A stretch of DNA of 16,180 nt from Bermanella sp051277445 (GTDB lineage Bacteria > Pseudomonadota > Gammaproteobacteria > Pseudomonadales > Oceanobacteraceae): contig JBNMQC010000043.1 of assembly GCA_051277445.1 (NCBI GenBank), positions 1 through 16,180 on the forward strand, in the 5' to 3' direction. A program made the position numbers and the translations under genes. How positions within the stretch are numbered: the stretch's first letter is position 1; every line of letters starts with the position of its first letter. The notes under the pieces are model-generated. The model was not told the origin of the DNA and did not search any database. It saw only the letters and a program-made list of their open reading frames with translations. This document shows, in pieces, positions 6,107 through 14,072 of the stretch.

Positions 6107-7780
6107 CTAGGCTTGCGCCGCCATGAGCATATCTTTGGCATGGGCCAATGTTAGGTCGCTGATTTCAAGCCCTCCCATCATGCGCGCCAGTTCTTGCTGT
6201 CTTTGATCTTTATCGAGTTTACGAATTTGGGTGCGTGTTTGCTGTTTGCCGCTTAGCTTGTTAACCAATAAATGCTGATGGGCAAGGGCCGCCACCTGAG
6301 GTTGGTGGGTCACGCTAATCACTTGTTTGTGCGAACCGAGCTCTTTCAGTAAACGGCCCATGCGCTCGGCCGTTGCGCCGCCTACACCCACGTCTATCTC
6401 ATCAAATATTAAGGTGTCAGGACCTTGTTGAATCAAAATCTGAAGCGCTAAGCTAATACGAGACAGTTCACCACCGGATGCCACTTTCTGTAGTGGTTGC
6501 AACGCTTGGCCGGGGTTAAAGCTCACAAGCAGCTGAATGTTATCCACACCATGCTTGGTGGCTTTATGGATCGGCTGGGTATCAATTTCAAACTGTATTT
6601 GCGCTTTATCCAGAGCCAGTTGCTTAAGTTGTTTAAGCAAGGCGGTTCTGAGCTTTTCACCGGCTTTATTACGAGCACTGCTCAATGCGTTGCTGTGCCC
6701 TGCAAAGGTTTGCTCGGCTTGCTCAAGGGCAATGATCAATTCATCCAGTGACTGGTCTTGGCCCTTAAGCTGGCCTAGTTCTTCGGCCAGCTTAAGATGT
6801 AAGTCCATGAGCTCTTCAGGGCGCACTTTGTGTTTACGGGCCAGTTCATAAATGGCATTTAAGCGCTCTTCAACATCTTGCAGGCGTTGAGGGTTGATCT
6901 CAAAGTTGTCGATGTAACTGCCTAGCTCATGGGTGGCTTCTGCCATAACCACATAAGCTTGATTCAATAGATCATGGGCACTGGCCAGGGCAGGGCTGCT
7001 ATCAATCAGAGGGTCGAGTTTTTGCAGGGCTCTTTGAATAGCCTGGTAAGCATCCCCTTGATCCTCATCATTTTGACAAAGGTGCAGCGCTTGTTGTGCG
7101 CTTAATAAATGGGTTTCTGCGTTGGCTAAGCGTTTTTGCTCAAGCTCTAATGCTTCCACTTCATCAGGCTGAAGGTCAACGAGGTCGAGTTCTTGAACTT
7201 GGTACTCTAAAAGTTGAATACGGGCTAATGACTCATCGGTTTGATTTTGTAGGCGATCAACCCGTGTTTTAAGGTCTTGCCATTGGCTAAAGCTGGTTTT
7301 GACATCATGCAGTAATGACCCGTACTGGCCGTAGTTATCCAGTAATTGGCGCGGTGCGTCTTTGTGTAGCAGCATTTGATGAGCATGTTGCCCATGAACA
7401 TCCAATAACTGCTGACCTAATTCTTTTAATTGTTGCAGTGGTGCAGGACGACCATTGATATAACCACGACTGCGGCCTTCATTGGTAATGATACGAGACA
7501 GGATCAGTTGATCTTGATCATCGGACATGTCGTTTTCATCAAGCCAAGTCTGTAGCTTGGGCTTATTTTTGAGTTCAAAGCAGGCATAGATCTCTGCTTT
7601 GTTAGCGCCTGGACGCACATGACTCCCCTCTGCTTTGCCGCCGGTGGCGAGGGTCAATGCATCAAGCATGATGGATTTACCCGCGCCTGTTTCGCCGGTA
7701 ACCGCACTAAAGCCAGAGCTGAGATCCAGTTCTAGGCTGTCGACAATGGTGAAGTCCTTAATTGATATATGTGCCAGCAT
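6107..7780 (-). CDS. recN: DNA repair protein RecN
   Basis: RecN is an SMC-like ATPase that acts early in double-strand break repair. The 557-residue protein (E. coli 553) begins MLAHISIKDFTIVDSLEL. It has Walker A GETGAGKS (29-36), long coiled-coil arms with many Q, L and E residues in the middle, the ABC signature SGGELSRISLAL, and Walker B LIFDEIDVGVGG near residue 460. A switch region VISVTHQPQVAALA follows. It diverges from grpE, and LexA-like boxes cover its promoter. It ends MAAQA. Confidence 0.97.
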   Translation of the reverse strand: MLAHISIKDFTIVDSLELDLSSGFSAVTGETGAGKSIMLDALTLATGGKAEGSHVRPGANKAEIYACFELKNKPKLQTWLDENDMSDDQDQLILSRIITNEGRSRGYINGRPAPLQQLKELGQQLLDVHGQHAHQMLLHKDAPRQLLDNYGQYGSLLHDVKTSFSQWQDLKTRVDRLQNQTDESLARIQLLEYQVQELDLVDLQPDEVEALELEQKRLANAETHLLSAQQALHLCQNDEDQGDAYQAIQRALQKLDPLIDSSPALASAHDLLNQAYVVMAEATHELGSYIDNFEINPQRLQDVEERLNAIYELARKHKVRPEELMDLHLKLAEELGQLKGQDQSLDELIIALEQAEQTFAGHSNALSSARNKAGEKLRTALLKQLKQLALDKAQIQFEIDTQPIHKATKHGVDNIQLLVSFNPGQALQPLQKVASGGELSRISLALQILIQQGPDTLIFDEIDVGVGGATAERMGRLLKELGSHKQVISVTHQPQVAALAHQHLLVNKLSGKQQTRTQIRKLDKDQRQQELARMMGGLEISDLTLAHAKDMLMAAQA

Positions 7781-7793
7781 GATGCAAATAGTC

Positions 7794-7809
7794 CTGTATG
7801 TTCATACAT
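7794..7809 (-). promoter_or_regulatory. LexA (SOS) box 1 of recN
   Basis: CTGT-N8-ACAT on the plus strand (ATGT-N8-ACAG on the minus) differs by one base from the core CTGT-N8-ACAG. It abuts box 2 and lies 14-29 bp upstream of the recN ATG. Confidence 0.6.
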
Positions 7810-7825
7810 GTGTTTATTTATACAG
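7810..7825 (-). promoter_or_regulatory. LexA (SOS) box 2 of recN
   Basis: GTGT-N8-ACAG followed by TA has one core mismatch and an AT-rich centre (TTATTTAT), as in gammaproteobacterial LexA sites. It overlaps the recN -10 box (7817-7822), so LexA bound here would block the promoter. E. coli recN also has more than one LexA box (established). Confidence 0.7.
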
Positions 7826-7844
7826 TAAAATTTGTCTTTGTAAA
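7817..7844 (-). promoter_or_regulatory. recN promoter
   Basis: On the minus strand TTTACA (7839-7844, five of six) and TATAAA (7817-7822, five of six) are separated by 16 bp. The start would fall near 7810, giving a leader of about 30 nt. Confidence 0.7.
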
Positions 7845-7847
7845 GTT

Positions 7848-7875
7848 CTTGAAACTGTTTTTTCCATCCCCATAT
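7848..7875 (+). promoter_or_regulatory. Heat-shock sigma-32 promoter of grpE
   Basis: CTTGAAA (7848-7854), 13 bp, then CCCCATAT (7868-7875) is an essentially perfect match to the sigma-32 (RpoH) consensus CTTGAAA-N11-16-CCCCATNT. The start should fall near 7882, giving a leader of about 37 nt before the grpE ATG. The -35 boxes of recN and grpE are only 3 bp apart, on opposite strands. Confidence 0.88.
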
Positions 7876-7918
7876 AGGGCAAACATAATTTTTATAGATC
7901 AGTGTGCTGGAGAGACGA

Positions 7919-8494
7919 ATGTCAGATCAAGAAAACATCACTCCCGAGATGGAAAACGAAGAGCAAATGGCTCAAGAGCAAGCCCAAGCAGCCGAACAAG
8001 CGCCAGAACAGGGCGAAGATAACCAAGTTGAGCAACTACAAGCCGAAGTGGCTCAACTGAAAGAAGATGTTCTACGCGCTCAAGCCGAAGTGCAGAACGT
8101 ACGCCGCCGTGCCGAAGGCGATGTGGAAAAGGCGCACAAATTCAGCACCGAGAAATTTGCCCGCGAACTGTTAAATGTAGTGGATAACCTAGATCGCGCC
8201 ATGGCCATGAGCCCTGACGACGAAGTGGTGAAACCATTTCTAGAAGGCATCGAGATGACGCATAAAAGCTTCATCGACACCTTGAATAAATTCAAGGTTG
8301 AGCAAATTAACCCAGAAGGGCACCCATTTGACCCTGAGTTACATCAGGCTATTTCCATGGTCGAAGCCCCAGACGCTGAACCAAATACTGTATTGAACGT
8401 GGTACAAAAAGGTTACACCAATCACGGTCGTCTGCTGCGCCCAGCTATGGTGGTGGTCTCTAAAGCCGCTCCTAGCGTGGATGAAAAAGCATAA
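7919..8494 (+). CDS. grpE: Nucleotide exchange factor GrpE
   Basis: GrpE releases ADP from DnaK during the chaperone cycle and senses temperature. The 191-residue protein (E. coli 197) has an acidic, Q/E-rich N-terminal tail, a long coiled-coil helix (near residues 40-75: VEQLQAEVAQLKEDVLRAQA, VRRRAE), and the C-terminal beta domain with GHPFDPELHQAIS, VVQKGYTNHGRLLRPAMVVV. I chose ATG 7919 over in-frame GTG 7904 because GGAGAG then sits at the right distance and the N-terminus is typical. dnaK follows 125 nt later with no terminator between. Confidence 0.97.
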   Translation: MSDQENITPEMENEEQMAQEQAQAAEQAPEQGEDNQVEQLQAEVAQLKEDVLRAQAEVQNVRRRAEGDVEKAHKFSTEKFARELLNVVDNLDRAMAMSPDDEVVKPFLEGIEMTHKSFIDTLNKFKVEQINPEGHPFDPELHQAISMVEAPDAEPNTVLNVVQKGYTNHGRLLRPAMVVVSKAAPSVDEKA

Positions 8495-8512
8495 TTTTTT
8501 TACAAATTTAGC

Positions 8513-8542
8513 CTTGAAATAAAAATAGCCATACCCACATTA
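8513..8542 (+). promoter_or_regulatory. Second, weaker sigma-32-like promoter before dnaK
   Basis: CTTGAAA (8513-8519) is a perfect sigma-32 -35 element. After 14 bp comes CCCACATTA (8534-8542), which resembles CCCCATNTA with an extra or changed base. It would let dnaK be transcribed independently of grpE under heat shock. Confidence 0.5.
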
Positions 8543-8594
8543 GGGGTATGCAAACGATTAACGCTCACTGAGCAAAGATTAGAGCTTGCGCTCT
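8530..8594 (+). promoter_or_regulatory. Cluster of three small hairpins in the dnaK leader
   Basis: Three inverted repeats follow each other: CATACCC/GGGTATG (8530-8536, 8544-8550), GCTC-act-GAGC (8563-8573) and AGAGC-ttgc-GCTCT (8581-8594). The first overlaps the sigma-32-like -10 region; the other two lie in the untranslated leader, 26 or more nt before the dnaK ATG. The role is unknown; they may affect mRNA stability or temperature response. The dnaK ribosome site GGAGAA is not inside any of them. Confidence 0.4.
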
Positions 8595-8619
8595 TACGAA
8601 ATGAGATTGGAGAAATATT

Positions 8620-10542
8620 ATGGGTAAAATCATTGGTATCGACTTAGGCACAACAAACTCTTGTGTGTCTGTATTAGATGGCGACAAAACTCGTGTAATC
8701 GAAAACGCAGAAGGTGATCGCACAACCCCTTCTATCATCGCTTACGCTGAAGACGGCGAAATCCTAGTAGGTCAGCCTGCAAAACGTCAGGCGGTGACAA
8801 ACCCTACAAATACATTGTTTGCCATCAAGCGTCTTATTGGCCGTCGTTTCGAAGACGATGTTGTACAAAAAGACATTAAAATGGTGCCTTACAAAATTAC
8901 TAAAGCCGACAATGGCGATGCTTGGGTAGAAGTGAAGGGCGAAAAATACGCGCCACCACAAATTTCTGCTGAAGTTCTAAAGAAAATGAAAAAAACCGCC
9001 GAAGACTTCCTTGGCGAGAAAGTAACAGAAGCGGTTATTACGGTGCCTGCATACTTTAACGATGCACAGCGTCAAGCGACTAAAGATGCGGGTAAAATCG
9101 CAGGCTTAGACGTGAAACGTATCATCAACGAACCAACGGCGGCGGCTCTTGCTTACGGCATGGACAAAACTGGCGGCGACCGTACCATCGCAGTATATGA
9201 CCTTGGTGGTGGTACCTTCGATATCTCGATCATCGAAGTGGCTGACGTTGATGGCGAAAAACAATTTGAAGTATTGGCCACTAACGGTGACACCTTCTTA
9301 GGTGGTGAAGATTTCGATATGCGTTTGATCGAATTTTTAGCGGCTGAGTTCAAGAAAGATTCTGGTATGGATCTAACAGGTGACCCACTAGCGATGCAGC
9401 GTCTAAAAGAAGCCGCTGAAAAAGCAAAAGTAGAGCTTTCTTCTGCGTCTCAAACAGACGTTAACTTGCCATACATCACCGCTGATGCGACGGGTCCTAA
9501 ACACTTAAATGTAAAAGTGACTCGCTCTAAGCTTGAGTCTTTGGTTGAAGACCTAGTTAAGAACTCGCTTAAGCCTTGTGAAATGGCCCTTAAAGATTCT
9601 GGCCTAAGTGCGTCTGAAATCGACGAAGTGATTTTGGTTGGTGGTCAAACACGTATGCCACTGGTACAAAAATCTGTTTCTGATTTCTTTGGTAAAGAGC
9701 CACGTAAAGATGTAAACCCAGATGAAGCCGTTGCCATGGGTGCAGCCCTTCAAGGTGCGGTACTGTCTGGTGACGTTAAAGACGTACTGCTTCTAGACGT
9801 ATCGCCTCTAACGCTAGGTATCGAAACAATGGGTGGTGTTGCCACTGCATTGATTGAGAAAAACACCACGATTCCGACTAAGAAATCACAAGTGTTCTCA
9901 ACAGCAGACGACAACCAGTCAGCCGTAACTATCCATGTGGTTCAAGGTGAGCGTAAGCAAGCCTCTCAAAATAAATCACTGGGTCGTTTTGACTTATCCG
10001 ACATCCCACCAGCACCACGTGGTATGCCGCAAATCGAAGTAACGTTCGACATCGATGCCAACGGTATCTTGAACGTAAATGCGAAAGATAAGGCGACAGG
10101 TAAAGAACAATCTATCGTGATCAAAGCGTCTTCTGGTCTTAGCGATGAAGAAATCGAACAAATGGTAAAAGATGCCGAAGCGAATGCTGAAGCGGATAAG
10201 AAGTTCGAAGAAATGATCCAAGTGCGTAACACGGCCGATGGCATGGTTCACGCGACGAAGAAAACACTCGAAGAAGCCGGTGACAAAGCAACTGAAGAAG
10301 AGAAAACCGCCATCGAAGCGGCGCTTGCTGAAGTTGAAGAAGCCCTTAAAGGCGACGACAAAGATGCCATTGAAGCCGCAACCACTAAGTTGACGGAAGC
10401 CTCTTCTGGACTTGCTCAAAAAATGTATGCGGAGCAAGCGGCTGCACAGCAAGCTGGTGAAGCGGGTGCGCAACAACAAGAAGCCGGCAAAGACGACGAC
10501 GTTGTTGATGCTGAATTCGAAGAAGTAAAAGACAACAAGTAA
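8620..10542 (+). CDS. dnaK: Molecular chaperone DnaK (Hsp70)
   Basis: DnaK is an ATP-driven chaperone that folds and protects proteins and, in gammaproteobacteria, also holds sigma-32 for degradation. The 640-residue protein has all three Hsp70 signatures: GIDLGTTNSCVSV (residues 5-17), VYDLGGGTFDISIIE and VILVGGQTRMPLVQ. It also has the hydrophobic linker DVLLLDVSPLTLGIE, a substrate-binding domain, a helical lid rich in alanine and acid residues, and the usual C-terminus DDDVVDAEFEEVKDNK. The start follows GGAGAA with normal spacing. Gene order grpE-dnaK-dnaJ is the classic heat-shock operon. Confidence 0.99.
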   Translation: MGKIIGIDLGTTNSCVSVLDGDKTRVIENAEGDRTTPSIIAYAEDGEILVGQPAKRQAVTNPTNTLFAIKRLIGRRFEDDVVQKDIKMVPYKITKADNGDAWVEVKGEKYAPPQISAEVLKKMKKTAEDFLGEKVTEAVITVPAYFNDAQRQATKDAGKIAGLDVKRIINEPTAAALAYGMDKTGGDRTIAVYDLGGGTFDISIIEVADVDGEKQFEVLATNGDTFLGGEDFDMRLIEFLAAEFKKDSGMDLTGDPLAMQRLKEAAEKAKVELSSASQTDVNLPYITADATGPKHLNVKVTRSKLESLVEDLVKNSLKPCEMALKDSGLSASEIDEVILVGGQTRMPLVQKSVSDFFGKEPRKDVNPDEAVAMGAALQGAVLSGDVKDVLLLDVSPLTLGIETMGGVATALIEKNTTIPTKKSQVFSTADDNQSAVTIHVVQGERKQASQNKSLGRFDLSDIPPAPRGMPQIEVTFDIDANGILNVNAKDKATGKEQSIVIKASSGLSDEEIEQMVKDAEANAEADKKFEEMIQVRNTADGMVHATKKTLEEAGDKATEEEKTAIEAALAEVEEALKGDDKDAIEAATTKLTEASSGLAQKMYAEQAAAQQAGEAGAQQQEAGKDDDVVDAEFEEVKDNK

Positions 10543-10550
10543 TAAAACGC

Positions 10551-10611
10551 TAGATGGGAGGACGGGAGACGTGAAGGAATTTGCGCCTCCCGTTCTTGCG
10601 TCTCACATCTA
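10551..10611 (+). promoter_or_regulatory. Structured dnaK-dnaJ intercistronic spacer with alternative folds
   Basis: An outer stem TAGATG (10551-10556) / CATCTA (10606-10611) encloses ACGGGAG (10562-10568) / CTCCCGT (10587-10593). A competing pair GAGACG (10566-10571) / CGTCTC (10599-10604) shares GAG with the inner stem, so the two inner pairings exclude each other. The structure ends 11 nt before the dnaJ ATG and just before its weak ribosome site CGGAA. It may tune dnaJ relative to dnaK, by processing or translation. There is no T run, so it is not a terminator. Confidence 0.55.
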
Positions 10612-10622
10612 ACGGAATAACT

Positions 10623-11741
10623 ATGTCAAAACGTGATTTTTACGAAATACTCGGTGTCGATAAAGGCGCAGACGCGAAAGAAATTAAGCGTGCGTACCGA
10701 AAACTCGCCATGAAGTATCACCCGGATAGAAACCCGGATGATAAAGATGCCGATGCAAAATTTAAAGAAGCCACCGAAGCTTATGAAATATTAAGCGATG
10801 AACAAAAGCGCGGCGCGTATGATCAATATGGTCATGCCGGTGTGGACGGTTCGGCTGGTCAAGGTGGCTTTGGCGGCGGCAGTGGCAATTTCAGTGACAT
10901 CTTTGGTGACGTGTTCGGCGACATCTTTGGTGGTGGCGGCCGTGGTGGTCGTGGCGGCCCTCAACGGGGTAGCGATCTAAAATACAACTTAGAGCTAACC
11001 CTTGAGCAAGCTGTGAAAGGTGCCGAAGTGAAAATTCGTGTGCCGACCTTAGTGAGCTGTAACACCTGTGATGGTTCTGGTGCCAAAGATGGCTCTACGC
11101 CAATGACGTGTAATACCTGTCACGGTCAAGGACAAGTGCGTATGCAGCAGGGTTTCTTCTCTGTGCAGCAAGCCTGCCCGACTTGTCGCGGCCAAGGTAC
11201 CATTATTAAAGACCCTTGTGGTTCTTGTCATGGTCAAGGCGTGAAAGAAGAAACCAAAACCCTTAATGTGAAGGTACCAGCCGGTGTTGATAACGGTGAC
11301 CGCATTCGTTTAAGTGGTGAAGGTGAAGCTGGCGCATTAGGCGGCCCAGCCGGTGACTTGTATGTTGAAACCCACATCAAGGCACACTCCATCTTTGAAC
11401 GTGATGGTCGCAACTTGTATTGCGATGTGCCAATTAGTATTGCTGATGCAGCCCTTGGTGGTGAAATCGAAGTGCCAACACTCGATGGCCGTGTGAATCT
11501 TAAGATTCCTGCGGAAACCCAAAGCGGCAAACTATTCCGCTTACGTGGTAAAGGTGTGGTACCGGTACGTGGTGGTGCAACCGGTGATTTACTTTGCCGT
11601 GTTATGGTTGAAACCCCAGTTAAGTTGACTGAGCACCAGAAGAAGATCTTGAAAGAGTTTCAAGCCAGTTTGAAAGGTGGTGACAAGCACTCGCCAAAAA
11701 AGAAGACCTGGTTTGATAACGTGAAAACCTTCTTCGAATAA
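10623..11741 (+). CDS. dnaJ: Co-chaperone DnaJ (Hsp40)
   Basis: DnaJ delivers substrates to DnaK and stimulates its ATPase. The 372-residue protein is a full type-I J protein: J domain with HPD at residues 33-35, and a G/F region with repeated FGDIFGG-type motifs. The zinc domain has four CxxCxGxG repeats: CNTCDGSG, CNTCHGQG, CPTCRGQG and CGSCHGQG. The C-terminal substrate and dimer domains follow. The frame is open upstream to 10581, but ATG 10623 gives the usual start MSKRDFYEILGV. Its ribosome site is weak (CGGAA), consistent with lower expression than dnaK. Confidence 0.98.
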   Translation: MSKRDFYEILGVDKGADAKEIKRAYRKLAMKYHPDRNPDDKDADAKFKEATEAYEILSDEQKRGAYDQYGHAGVDGSAGQGGFGGGSGNFSDIFGDVFGDIFGGGGRGGRGGPQRGSDLKYNLELTLEQAVKGAEVKIRVPTLVSCNTCDGSGAKDGSTPMTCNTCHGQGQVRMQQGFFSVQQACPTCRGQGTIIKDPCGSCHGQGVKEETKTLNVKVPAGVDNGDRIRLSGEGEAGALGGPAGDLYVETHIKAHSIFERDGRNLYCDVPISIADAALGGEIEVPTLDGRVNLKIPAETQSGKLFRLRGKGVVPVRGGATGDLLCRVMVETPVKLTEHQKKILKEFQASLKGGDKHSPKKKTWFDNVKTFFE

Positions 11742-11764
11742 GCGAATGCTTATTCCCTAGGTTC

Positions 11765-11799
11765 AAAAAACCTCAATGTGAAAACATTGAGGTTTTTTT
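11765..11799 (+). terminator. Terminator of the grpE-dnaK-dnaJ operon
   Basis: A perfect stem of AAAAAA plus CCTCAATGT with ACATTGAGG plus TTTTTT has a GAAA tetraloop (11780-11783) and seven T. It starts 23 nt after the dnaJ stop. Confidence 0.93.
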
Positions 11800-11824
11800 A
11801 TGGGCAACTGAAAAGAGTCAAGGC

Positions 11825-11851
11825 TTATCAAAATGCTTCTCTGCTTATAAT
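11825..11851 (+). promoter_or_regulatory. Possible promoter of the chemoreceptor gene
   Basis: A perfect TATAAT (11846-11851) is preceded at 15 bp by TTATCA (four of six). The start near 11858 would give a leader of about 120 nt. No sigma-28 flagellar promoter motif is evident in 11800-11978. Confidence 0.35.
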
Positions 11852-11978
11852 CATACAGATTTAAAAAAGACGCTTTATGCCAATATATGCTTGGTGAATG
11901 CGGCTGCGAAACGTTGTGGGATTCTCAAAATCTTGACTATGCTGATAAATCAGGTTTGCCATAAAGTGGTTATCTACT

Positions 11979-13820
11979 ATGAGTAACGTTTCGGTAAAAG
12001 TCAGGCACATGTTTATTTTAATCGCAGTGATGGTTGGTATGGCCTTGTCCGGCTCTATTAATGTTTGGTCCTTGAATAAGATGTCTGACATTGAGCGTTT
12101 GAGAGCCAGCTACTTTCAATTTGATGCCTCTTTGCTCATGTTGCGCCGGTATGAGAAAGACTTCCTATCTAGAAAAGACATGAAATATGTGGATAGGTTT
12201 ACCAAGCAAGCGCAGCTTAGCCGTGATTTGTTAGCGGATATTCAGTCAGTAGAACGTGTTCTAGGTTTACAGCAGGACAAGCCTCTTGAAGGCTATTTAA
12301 ATGCCTATGTTTCGAGTTTTGACAAAATAGCCAAGCACCAAGTGACCATAGGACTGGACTCGACCGATGGCCTGTATGGCGCGTTACGTAAATCGATACA
12401 CGATGTTGAAAAGCAGGCTCAAATGTATCCCGAGTTGGTGGTCGATATACTGACGCTTCGCCGACATGAAAAAGATTTCATGCTGCGTTATGACAATAAG
12501 TACTTAGATCGTTTTAACCAAACCGTGTCAGAGCTGGAGCAGACCATTCAAAGAAAAGGAATGATCGAATTACTGCCAGGGGTAAAGGCTTATCAACAGC
12601 ACTTTGACAAGCTGGCTCAGGCTGAGATGTTGAAGGGGTTAGATCATAATAATGGTTATCGTGGTGCCATGCGCGAATCGGCTCATACGCTATCCGCTAT
12701 TTTTAAAGAAAAAATAGACGCAATTACGGTGTTTATTCATGACGAGCTAACATCCATGTATTGGATTTCAGCACTTTCTTTGCTGGTTACCGCTGTATTG
12801 ATTGTGGCACTAGTGAGCATTACCAGCCGCTCAATCATTAATGCCCTAAAGTCTTTAATCACCATGACATTATCCTTGGTGACAAACGAAGAAGATAAAA
12901 AACAGATTCTTAATGCCAGTAATGAGCTACAAGTGCTGGATAATGCCGTGAATTATCTTCATTCCAACTTAGAAACGGCATTCTCTAAATTTAAGGACGC
13001 GGCGAATCGAATTGATAGTGTGGCAAAAGAAATGTTAGTCATGACATCCGATGTCCAGCAAGCCACGGAAGATGAGCACCAGAAAATCGAGCAGTCTGCT
13101 GTCGCGATTCATGAAATGAATCTATCCATACAAGATGTTTCAAAAAGCGCGCAAGAATCCGCTGACTTTGTAAAAGAAGTAAACAACCGCCTAACAAAAA
13201 GCACGCAAATGAGTGCCAGTGCGCAAGATGCTATCAATGTATTACAAAGCGAACTGAATCATGCGGTTGCGTCTATTAGTGAATTAGAAAGTGCCAGCCA
13301 AGGGACGGAATCGGTACTGGATTCCATTGAAGACATTGCCTCACAAACGAACTTGTTAGCACTCAACGCCGCTATTGAAGCCGCCAGAGCAGGTGATCAG
13401 GGGCGTGGCTTTGCCGTGGTGGCCGATGAGGTGAGGTCGTTATCATTGCGCACCGCTTCCTCCATAGAGGAGGTTCGTCAAACCATGCGCCGTTTTCAGA
13501 CGGTTATACAGGGCGTGGTGTCAGCGATTCAAGAGTCCAATCAAAAAGGGGAGCAAGGCAAGGACCAGTCCAGTACCGCGCTTACCTTGATGCGTGAGAT
13601 GGCGCAAAGCATGGCGGAAGTAAGCATGATGAACATCCAGATTGCCTCGTCTGTGGAGCAGCAATCCGCCGCGTCATCTGAAATTGATCGCCACATTCAC
13701 AGTATTCAGCTCTCATCAGAGGGCGTAAGAGAAAAAGCCGATCGCACACTGGAAGAAAGCAATAAGCTGCGCACAGTCGTCGACATTATTTCCCAGACGG
13801 TGGCTTCGATCAAAGTCTAA
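11979..13820 (+). CDS. Methyl-accepting chemotaxis protein with HBM-like sensor
   Basis: This is a 613-residue membrane chemoreceptor. TM1 is at about residues 11-30 and a helical periplasmic domain at about 31-258. TM2 is at about 260-282 (MYWISALSLLVTAVLIVALV), followed by a degenerate HAMP-like segment and the cytoplasmic signalling domain. Its tip has the conserved SQTNLLALNAAIEAARAGDQ and GRGFAVVADEVRSLS (near 450-485). The periplasmic part holds two related units: LRRYEKDFLSR (55-65) and LRRHEKDFMLR (about 160-170), each followed by a YxDRF motif. This duplicated pattern fits the helical bimodular (HBM) domain of McpS-type receptors, some of which bind TCA-cycle acids; the ligand here is unknown. 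No C-terminal CheR-docking pentapeptide is seen. The ribosome site is weak. It stands alone between dnaJ and a crotonase gene, away from other chemotaxis genes. Confidence 0.93.
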   Translation: MSNVSVKVRHMFILIAVMVGMALSGSINVWSLNKMSDIERLRASYFQFDASLLMLRRYEKDFLSRKDMKYVDRFTKQAQLSRDLLADIQSVERVLGLQQDKPLEGYLNAYVSSFDKIAKHQVTIGLDSTDGLYGALRKSIHDVEKQAQMYPELVVDILTLRRHEKDFMLRYDNKYLDRFNQTVSELEQTIQRKGMIELLPGVKAYQQHFDKLAQAEMLKGLDHNNGYRGAMRESAHTLSAIFKEKIDAITVFIHDELTSMYWISALSLLVTAVLIVALVSITSRSIINALKSLITMTLSLVTNEEDKKQILNASNELQVLDNAVNYLHSNLETAFSKFKDAANRIDSVAKEMLVMTSDVQQATEDEHQKIEQSAVAIHEMNLSIQDVSKSAQESADFVKEVNNRLTKSTQMSASAQDAINVLQSELNHAVASISELESASQGTESVLDSIEDIASQTNLLALNAAIEAARAGDQGRGFAVVADEVRSLSLRTASSIEEVRQTMRRFQTVIQGVVSAIQESNQKGEQGKDQSSTALTLMREMAQSMAEVSMMNIQIASSVEQQSAASSEIDRHIHSIQLSSEGVREKADRTLEESNKLRTVVDIISQTVASIKV

Positions 13821-14072
13821 AATGGCCGGTAAGATGCTATGAACTCATCGAGGCGCGTCTCCAATGCGGTTCAGTTTACGGCCTGAATAGAGCGGGTCAT
13901 TGTTTCCTCAAGTATCGAAATTGTTCATCAGGGACATACTCCTGACCCACTAGAATGGTTAAGCTCAAAAGGCATAGGTCTCTTCTGTCTGGGATGATGC
14001 TTATTCCAGAGTATGCAAGCTGAAAACAGAGACCCCTATTGATTCATCTAGTTACCAATTAAGAGAGGCCAC
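13821..14072. other. Non-coding spacer dense in inverted repeats
   Basis: The 252 bp between the chemoreceptor and crotonase genes hold no supported gene and no T-run terminator. Inverted repeats include GGCCG/CGGCC (13824-13828, 13879-13883), TCAGG/CCTGA (13928-13932, 13941-13945) and GGGTCA/TGACCC (13894-13899, 13943-13948). The largest is ATAGGTCTC-ttc-TGT (13974-13988) with ACAGAGACCCCTAT (14026-14039), enclosing TCTGG/CCAGA. On the minus strand a frame of about 45 codons without a start ends near 13897. It resembles nothing I know. A decayed mobile element or a structured RNA are both possible. Confidence 0.4.

Noticed and set aside
8495..8619. CIRCE element (HrcA operator) upstream of dnaK
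   Set aside because: No TTAGCACTC-N9-GAGTGCTAA pattern is present; the signals fit sigma-32 instead.
9994..10479. 161-codon minus-strand ORF inside dnaK
   Set aside because: It is a typical shadow of the highly expressed dnaK frame, with phenylalanine and arginine-rich composition and no start signals.
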